NCBI GenBank assembly: GCA_016081115.2
Contig: CM071925.1
Coordinates: 11,636,441-11,700,440 of the forward strand
Origin: Rehmannia glutinosa
Taxonomy: Eukaryota > Streptophyta > Magnoliopsida > Lamiales > Orobanchaceae
Reading direction: 5' to 3'
DNA length: 64,000 nt
How positions within the stretch are numbered: the first letter of the stretch is position 1; every line of letters begins with the position of its first letter. The translations under genes were made by a program, and so were the position numbers. The notes under the pieces are model-generated. The model worked only from the letters and a program-made list of their open reading frames with translations, made no database searches and was not told the DNA's origin. This document shows, one piece after another, positions 57,134 to 64,000 of this stretch.

Positions 57134-58731
57134 AACCACCTCCAACTTTGAACTTTGCTTGTCCTCAAGCAAAACATTAAATAAAAAAGAATGGTTCAAC
57201 ACACAAGGATTTGTTTTTCAACACATTGAACACAAGCAGTCAAGTTCTTAGCCTTCGCAACCCGAATTAACCATTCAGTAAAAATATAGTTTTACAAAGC
57301 GATCGACTGTCAAGAAAGACTGTAATATCAGCAGGCATTATTCAAACTTGAAATCATCACTCCACAAATATTGATATTTATGAATAACTTCAATTCAATA
57401 ATGTCATAAAAATACAAGAATTCAATAGATCATTGTAGTTAGTCTACTAGTCATATAACCAAGCTTCTTGAACTTTTATTGGAATGAGAATTCAAGGAAT
57501 ATACATTCTCCATTTCGATTTTCTTTTTTTTGTAGGACCTTTCGAGGCATTCTTCCACTAGGTTTATATTTTGAATTTTCGTCCAAACACTCCCAGGGTG
57601 GTTTCTCATACTCATATTTATGTCGCCGTTTTACGTAAAAGACAAACATGGGGTTCATGAATGCTCCTAGTTACTAAGCAACAACAAATAGAGGAGTATA
57701 ACCTCGATTGGTCCATTTTTTTTTCTCTTTTTTTTTTTTTTTTACCCACAAGCTTGGTTTAACAACTAGTTAACCACCACTAAATCATGAATTCTCGAAC
57801 GTTCATAATACTAAGTATTGTCGTAAATGCCTTAACACATCAAGTAATATGGTGTTGGAAATCTCGTCAAAATTTAGCCCGCATCCACGTCAATCTATCT
57901 TAGACAATCACTTGCTTCACATTGAAAGACAAATTAACAAGTTAATAAAGGTATAATTTGGCTAAGTTATTGACTAGCAAGCACTCAATTTGTTTAAAAA
58001 AAAACTTTACCTCTTGTATACAAACTCAAAATAAAAACAAGCACATACATACTCAGAACAAGCACACAATCATTTTAAGAATGTAATTGCACCCACCTCC
58101 AACTTTAAAGGTTCACATTGTCCTCAATGTGAAAGAAAGAGATAAACGAACACAAACAAAACACTCAAAAATCAACCACACTAGAAGAAAATAAAATAGG
58201 TGGAAAAAGAAAAATACGACCTTACTAGAAGAGTGAAATCGGTATTGAGCGATCATTGGGTTGTTTAGTACGAGACCTTCATCCGCATCTTCATACCTAA
58301 TCAAGGATACACAACTCGAATACCGTGAAATTTTCAAATATAAATTTCTTTTTTTTTTAATTTCTTTTTTTTGAAAATTCTTTTTTAAAAAAAAAACACG
58401 GTCGGGACGTGTTCGGTACGAATATTTTTTTTGATAATTGTTTTTTTGTAATTTAAACACGGGCGTGTTTGGCAAACACGCCCAGGCCGTGTTTTGCACG
58501 CATTTTTCCTACAAAACCTTAGATTCTTTAACACGGCTAGGGTGTGTTCGCGAATTGAGTGACGAACACAGCCGTGTTTACAATGCACGGCCAGACCGTG
58601 CCCTTTTTTTTTTAATCCCCAAGCAATAAAAAAAATTTAAGCAAAAGAAAATGCACACAAATGTCGGGTTGCCTCCCAGTTAGCGCTTCTTTAACGTCGT
58701 ATAGCTGGACCATTTTGCCTTTATGTGAACA
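57134..58731 (-). other. Non-coding 3' interior of the gypsy-type element
   Basis: Where an autonomous element would carry RT, RNase H and integrase there are only AT-rich sequences and short frames. Two related purine-rich tracts (57134-57180 and 58095-58130, each near 'cctccaact' and 'tcctcaa') suggest duplicated 3' ends. 58395-58610 repeats the CACGGCCGTG-type motifs of the LTR. No gene recognised. Confidence 0.6.
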
Positions 58732-59679
58732 TTAGTCGGGAAGAGCTTCGAACATATGAAAATCTTTATATCCTTGATCAACATTGCCATCCAAATCGAT
58801 TTCCGAACAATTTACCTTCATGATCCCATTTTTCTGCATGACATCCTTAAATAGGGATTTTTTTGTGGACACTTCTACACACTGAACATCACATAGATTC
58901 AAGTGTTTATTAGATGACATATCAAACAAAGAATCATTTATCCTTGTCCCAATCAAGTTTATAGGAAAACAAGTATCATTTATAAGATTTTTCAAAGGAA
59001 TTTTAAAGATAACTTGTTCATCCCCTACTCTTAAAGTGAGTTTTCCATCATGCACATCAATTAGAGGTTTTGCAGTAGCCAAAAAGGGACGTCCTAGAAT
59101 TAAGGGAACTTCTATATTATCATGCATGTCAAGAATAACGAAATCGACTGGAAACACGAATTTATCAATCTTGACTAACACATCATGAATAATACCTCTA
59201 GGATGTTTAATCGATTTATCGGCTAATTGAATATCCATCCTAATAGGTTTAAGTTCACTTAATCCCGCATGCTTGAATGTTTCATAAGACATCACGTTGA
59301 TACTAGCTCCCAAGTTGGCTAGTGCCCTATCAACAGGTAAATCATCAATTGTGCAAGGGATAATAAAGCTTCCAGGATCATTAAATTTTTGTGGTAGTTC
59401 ATTGGAAGGACATTTATCATTCAATTGCACATTTGATAATTTGTTAAGCTTATTTTCACTAGGAATGATGTCATTAAGATCCCTAACATGCTTTGAATGA
59501 GGGTCAACAAATGGAATATTGGCATGTAATTGTTTGAAAGAATCAAAGTACTTACCAAATTTGTCCTCCCTTCTATCTTCTTTGGTTAGACTCTGGTAAG
59601 GGATCTTGGGCTTGTATTCTGCAACCTCCTTTTTCATGAGCTTTTCTTTGGGCATGTCATCCTCCATGTATTTCTGCAT
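58732..59679 (-). CDS. Retropepsin-like protease region of the gypsy-type element
   Basis: One 315-codon open frame on the minus strand. Its centre, FNDPGSFIIPCTIDDLPVDR then ALANLGASINVMSYETFKHA, is the retropepsin fold of Athila/Tat-type elements. The active site normally reads DLGAS; here it is NLGAS (codon AAC near 59315), which should abolish cleavage. IEVPLILGRPFLATA, then KLTLRVGDEQVIF follow, normal for this protease family. The frame is otherwise open, so loss of activity may be recent or the protein may be kept as an inactive gag-linked part. Confidence 0.8.
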   Translation of the reverse strand: MQKYMEDDMPKEKLMKKEVAEYKPKIPYQSLTKEDRREDKFGKYFDSFKQLHANIPFVDPHSKHVRDLNDIIPSENKLNKLSNVQLNDKCPSNELPQKFNDPGSFIIPCTIDDLPVDRALANLGASINVMSYETFKHAGLSELKPIRMDIQLADKSIKHPRGIIHDVLVKIDKFVFPVDFVILDMHDNIEVPLILGRPFLATAKPLIDVHDGKLTLRVGDEQVIFKIPLKNLINDTCFPINLIGTRINDSLFDMSSNKHLNLCDVQCVEVSTKKSLFKDVMQKNGIMKVNCSEIDLDGNVDQGYKDFHMFEALPD

Positions 59680-59714
59680 GGCGACATTGGCATAATCATG
59701 CTCATGTGGAAAAC

Positions 59715-60931
59715 TTATGGTGATTGCATTTCCTCCCTTGGGTTTGGCTCAGTATTACCCGGCAAACTACCTTGTGGCCTTTCGAAAATCATCTTCGCAA
59801 TTTTGCCTATTTGGTTTTCTAGATTATGGATAGATGCCTCTTGATTTTTCAAGGATGTTTCCACCGCCTGGAATTGGGTATCTGTTGATTGCACAAACTT
59901 TGTTGTAAGATCTTCCAAGTTAGGCTTACATTGATTAGGCTGAAATCCGGGAGACGTGTGTAGATCAGGATTGGGATTAGGTCGTGGTTGGCCTTGGTTT
60001 TCCCAACCGAAATTAGGATGTTGTCGCCACCCAGGATTGTATGTGTTGCTATAAGGATTACTTGGGTAATTTCTGCCTTGATTCCCAACGTAATTAGCCT
60101 GTTCAGCGTGAGGTATTGTGTATGGGCAGTCCTGATGATTATGCAATCCTCCGCAAGTTTCACAAGATAAAACATGCGGTAGTGGTGGTTTAGGAGCCGC
60201 TAGATCGTCGATCTTTTGGGTCAAAGCTTCGACTTGTGCAAAATAGTGTAACCACCGCATTTGCATTATAAACACCCACTATTCTCATTAGGTTTACCTC
60301 GACGGGATTGCCATTGATAGTCATTCATGGCCATTCTCTCTATTAGATCTTGGTCAACTTCTGGTGTTTTATTGTTCAAAGTTCCTCCAGCCGCCGCATC
60401 AATCATTTGCCTTGTTGACGAGAGTAGCCCATTGTAAAATGTTTGGACTTGCATCCAAATAGGAAGACCATGATGTGGGCATTTCCGCAACAATTCTTTG
60501 AATCTCTCCCAAGTGTCGTACAAGGTCTGCGTCGTCATCTTCGAGTGAATGAAGAGATTTCATCCCTCAATCGTGCGCTTTTTTGGCGGAAAATACTTCA
60601 AAAGAAACTTTTCGGCCATGATGTTCCATGTTGTGATTGTTTCCTTTGGCAAAGTATTTAGCCATTGTTTAGCCCGTCCCCGAAGAGTAAATGGGATTAG
60701 GCGCAGACGGATGGCATCGTCAGAGACCCCATTAATTTTGAATGTATCGCAGATTTCGAGGAAATTTGTGATATGATTATTCGGATCTTCGTCTGGTAGG
60801 CCGTCAAATTGAACAAACTGTTGCACCATCTGAATGACATTTGGTTTTATTTCAAAATTATTGGCTGCAACAGCGGGCCTCATGATACTAGATGATGTGT
60901 CATCCATGGATGGTTTGGCGTAGTCGTACAT
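59715..60931 (-). pseudogene. Gag of the gypsy-type element
   Basis: From 60931: MYDYAKPSMDDTSSSIMRPA, FEIKPNVIQMVQQFVQFDGL, LRLIPFTLRGRAKQWLNTLP and FLLKYFPPKK form a classic Retrotrans_gag domain. The next frame (60538-60266) has TLYDTWERFKELLRKCPHHG and QTFYNGLLSSTRQMIDAAAG. The third (60275-59715) carries a knuckle-like CETCGGLHNHQDCP and an Asn/Pro-rich stretch (GRNYPSNPYSNTYNPGWRQH). Two frame changes break the reading. Confidence 0.85.
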
Positions 60932-61187
60932 AGTTCTTTATTCTTCCGCCATGCCGAAATCTTTGCTTTCGTTAATATCTTCTTCATGGTCTGTATTAGT
61001 ACTTTCCTCTGTGTTACTACCGGCGGTGTCACGCTTCCAAATTCGACGACGAGTAGGCATGCACTGCGGTAAATAGAGAGGATAAGTGTAATCCAAGACT
61101 TACAAAGATAGATAAAAAAAGATGATGGTAAAATAAAAATAAAAAAATGATTAAATTAACAAAAATAAAGCGTTCTTAATATTACAA

Positions 61188-61205
61188 TCCCCGGCAACGG
61201 CGCCA
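61188..61205 (-). other. Primer-binding site (tRNA-Asp type)
   Basis: Minus strand TGGCGCCGTTGCCGGGGA, 6 bp inside the LTR, complements the 3' end of plant tRNA-Asp; common in Athila/Tat gypsy elements. Confidence 0.88.
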
Positions 61206-61211
61206 AAAACT

Positions 61212-62906
61212 TGATGGCTCAAAAGCTACTCTAGAAAACCGTAGGCAAGTGCACCTATCGTTTTATAGTATAGATTATTGAGTACCGAGTGTCATTCCCA
61301 CGAGGATTGTAAGTACTAATAATTACCGTCTTTTTGTTATTTAATCTAACAATTTTCAGAGTTTTGTTGGTTTAAAAAAATAAAGAATTTAAAATAATTG
61401 CAACTTACAATAGATCAAATAAAAGTAGATTGTAGAATTAAGAAATCAAGAGCTAGAAATGTGTTTGAATGTAAATCCCTCTAGAATGATTTTGTGATTT
61501 AACAAGATAAAGATACAACCAAAAATCCTTAAGCAAAAACCAACCTCTTTTAATAAAATCTCATGTTATATGGACCGTAGAAATTCCCGAATTAAGTTAA
61601 ACCGTCTATCGAGCGCGAATAACTCCTAACCTCAAGTTGATTAACTGAAATCTTTTTCTAGTTAAAACCCCCAAGATTGCATTAAAACGATTTGTGAATT
61701 CCCATATTAGGTTTGACCCTAATCCAGAAGATTTATGTCGTCCTATATCTAGGATTGCATGCAACTCTTTTCACTTATACAAGTTCTTTTTCACCATAAA
61801 TCTCTCGATTACCCGATGAAGAATAGAAATCAAATTAATATACCGAAAATGTTAACTCGAATGAAATAAGCATGATATAAGTGAATCACACAAGACATGA
61901 GAATTTTATTAAAAACATTCAATCCAAAAATCACAAATTCATTCTAGAGTTCATTACATTCAAACACTAGAAATTTAGCTACACATGGGTTTGACAAAAG
62001 AGTATACTACACAAGAAGAATTGAATAAAATGGACACGGTGTACTTAGCTCTTATTCAAGACCAATACAAGACTTCCTCCTTTGATTGATGATGTTGAGC
62101 TCCAAGACTTCTCCTCTAATGCTCTTCAACTTCCAACTCTTCCTCTCTTTTATCCTTTCAATGTATTTTGCTTTGAAAAAGTGAATGAATCAATGAATAT
62201 GAATGGAATTGAATAATATAAATCCTCCAACCCAAACTCTTGGCTTTTATAGACATTCTTGTTGTGAAAGAACACATTAACAATGTCATGTTTTGATAAA
62301 TAATTGCTCTACTTCCATAGTTGAGTTGTTGAATCCTTGTTTTCATGTGATAATTGAGAGAATAATAGAGTTTGGTGCAGTAAAATGACATGTAAAAATT
62401 GCTCAAAGGTTGTCAAAAAGCAAAAAGGGAAAGCTTTCATAATTTCCGCCAAAGAGAATCCCAGACTGGACGAAAAGCACGCCCGTGCTTTAAAAGCACG
62501 GCCAGGCCGTGTTCGCGGATTTTTCCGAACACGGCCGTGCTTGGAAAGCACGGCCTGGCCGTGTTTGGTACGTCGTGGCCTAAATTTTGCTCATTTTAGG
62601 CTCCTCAAAAGCACGGTCATGCTTGCAAAGCACACCCTGGCCGTGTTTGACTGAAAAAGCCTCGAAATGACGCGTTTAGCTTGAGATTTCGAGTGTTTTT
62701 GCATCCATAAACCCCGGGGTATGTTTTGACATGAAACCATGGTCCAAAATTCACCAAAAACAGCTCTGAATTATCAATCTACACCAATAAAAGCACCTCG
62801 GAGTAATATGAACTATGTATAATCAAAAATTTATGAAACTAACAATGAAATAACTCAAATCATACTCAAATATACACATAAAACATGCATAAAAAGACCC
62901 TTATCA
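61212..62906 (-). repeat. 5' LTR of the gypsy-type element
   Basis: 1695 bp; pairs with 55437-57133. The CACGGCCGTG-type cluster is at 62470-62655. Followed by the AGCTT duplication and the rest of the split Copia LTR. Confidence 0.9.
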
Positions 62907-63000
62907 AGCTTCTTTTTGTTTTGTAATGGATTCAGAAATCAATGGAATCTTAGTTTCTCTCTATATCTCTCACATAATCTTTATATGTGGTTATTTTATA
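62907..63000 (+). repeat. Copia 5' LTR, right part
   Basis: Continues the LTR from 55436; after it comes cgttatcagcacgag (63004-63018), the primer-binding region typical of one Copia lineage (Ale/Retrofit-like). The exact LTR end is uncertain by a few bases. Confidence 0.65.
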
Positions 63001-63096
63001 AAACGTTATCAGCACGAGTATTGCTCGAAGAAACATTAGTATAATTGAAATTCAAGTTTCTTTTTATACTAATTATATTTATTTTGTTTGAAAAAA

Positions 63097-64000
63097 ATGG
63101 CCGGAATCGAAAAACAAAAATTCCAGATCCTTGATACCAGTGTTAATAATTATTTATCATGGTGCCTCGATATCAAATTACATCTTCAAGGGTTAGATCT
63201 GGCAAAAACCCTAAACTATATAGATGTCGAGAAGGCAAATAAAAAGATGAGGCGAATGCTACGATATTTATGCGCCATCATCTATCCGAGGATCTGAAGG
63301 ATGAATATATACAAATAGAAAGATCATCTGAGCTATGGCACAAGCTCAGGGAAAGATTTGAGAACTCCAGAATAATGATACTACCACAGGCATAGTACGA
63401 TTGGCAGATGTTGAGGCTGCAGGACTTTAAGTCTAATGCCGACTATAATTCGACACTATTTAAAATTGAATCTCGGCTGGCTCTTTGCGGGACAAAATTA
63501 TCAGAATATGATAAATTGGATAAAACTTTCTCCACGATGCACATGTCTAATGTGGTGCTTCAGTATCGATATAGACAACATCAATTGAAGATGTATTCTG
63601 AGTTAATGTATGTTCTCATCACGGCAGAGAAGACTAATGAGCTGCTATTGAAAATTCATGATTTGCGACCTATGGGTCCCAAGTAGTGCCAAAGCACATG
63701 CCATCTTTAATAGAGCAAGGTGCTAATTTAGATGCCATGGATATAAACCCTGGCGCAGTTCCCGGAGGGGCGGTCGACGCGGTGGTCCTCGTGGAAATAC
63801 TTACAGAAATGACCGAGGAGGAGGTAATTGTTCCCGCCATAATAATTATTCGGTCAAACAAAGGCAGCCATTTCAAAGAAATATCGAAGATAGAAAATGC
63901 ATGTGGAAAGATCTAGGGATGATCTTTGTAACAGATGTGGGATGCCTGGACACTGGGCTAAAGTACTGCCCAGCACCTGGTAAATTTATATCAGGCATCA
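63097..64000 (+). pseudogene. Copia gag, cut by the window end
   Basis: ATG at 63097: MAGIEKQKFQILDTSVNNYL, SWCLDIKLHLQGLDLA, then in broken frames ERSSELWHKLRERFEN, MLRLQDFKSNADYNSTLFKI and LYVLITAEKTNELLLKIHDL-like readings. The zinc knuckle CNRCGMPGHWAK begins at 63927 but has one extra base before its last Cys. Stops near 63297 and 63686. The rest of the element lies beyond the window. Confidence 0.8.

Larger units (their letters stand above)
55437..62906 (-). mobile_element. 7.5-kb gypsy-type LTR element without polymerase
   Basis: LTRs 55437-57133 and 61212-62906 begin TGATGGCTC and end CTTATCA; the 5-bp duplication AGCTT is at 55432-55436 and 62907-62911. A tRNA-Asp-type primer-binding site is at 61188-61205. 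Gag and a retropepsin-like protease are on the minus strand (60931 to 58732). No reverse transcriptase, RNase H or integrase is seen in 57134-58731. It is therefore a non-autonomous Ty3/gypsy element; the gag and protease look like those of the Athila/Tat group. Near-identical LTRs suggest recent insertion. Confidence 0.9.

Overview
The window is nuclear DNA of a flowering plant, most likely a eudicot. Evidence is spliced genes with GT-AG introns, AT-rich intergenic DNA, TATA promoters and dense LTR retrotransposons, CACTA elements and MITEs. No species can be named from the sequence, and no tRNA, rRNA or CRISPR array is visible.

Two host genes look intact. A GT47 (exostosin-family) glycosyltransferase lies on the + strand (43706-48215, 4 coding exons, 479 codons). 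A four-ACT-domain ACR protein lies on the - strand (48857-53672, 7 coding exons, 469 codons, plus a 5'UTR exon). They are convergent and about 640 bp apart. A second, broken GT47 copy starts the window (133-7178), and scraps of a second ACR gene lie at 25881-25942 and 42140-42262. I infer that a GT47-ACR pair was duplicated in tandem and that the left copy was then destroyed by transposons.

Layout. 1-7178: GT47 pseudogene whose last exon is split by a 2.26-kb Copia-type element (TSD GTCCT). 7179-8943: AT-rich, no gene. 8944-24000: FAR1/MULE-transposase-like pseudogene split by a 13.7-kb minus-strand Copia element (TSD CAATT). That Copia itself carries two near-identical 3.3-kb CACTA elements (TSDs AGT and TTC) and a 1-kb TRIM. 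The CACTA elements hold exon pieces of a mitochondrial carrier gene. 24016-25880: truncated plus-strand Copia remnants. 25881-42262: ACR scraps around an old LTR-like sequence that contains a 14.2-kb Sirevirus-type Copia (TSD TTAAG) with a 3' env-like region. 43614-54426: the two intact genes, whose introns carry many copies of one palindromic MITE family. 55198-64000: plus-strand Copia that runs off the end; its 5' LTR is split by a 7.5-kb minus-strand gypsy-type element (TSD AGCTT) with gag and a damaged protease but no visible polymerase.

The main value of the window is a layered insertion history readable from five target-site duplications at LTR elements and two at CACTA elements. I found no candidate for a wholly new biological system. 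The most notable observations are the captured carrier exons in the twin CACTA elements and the MITE family packed into the ACR and GT47 introns.
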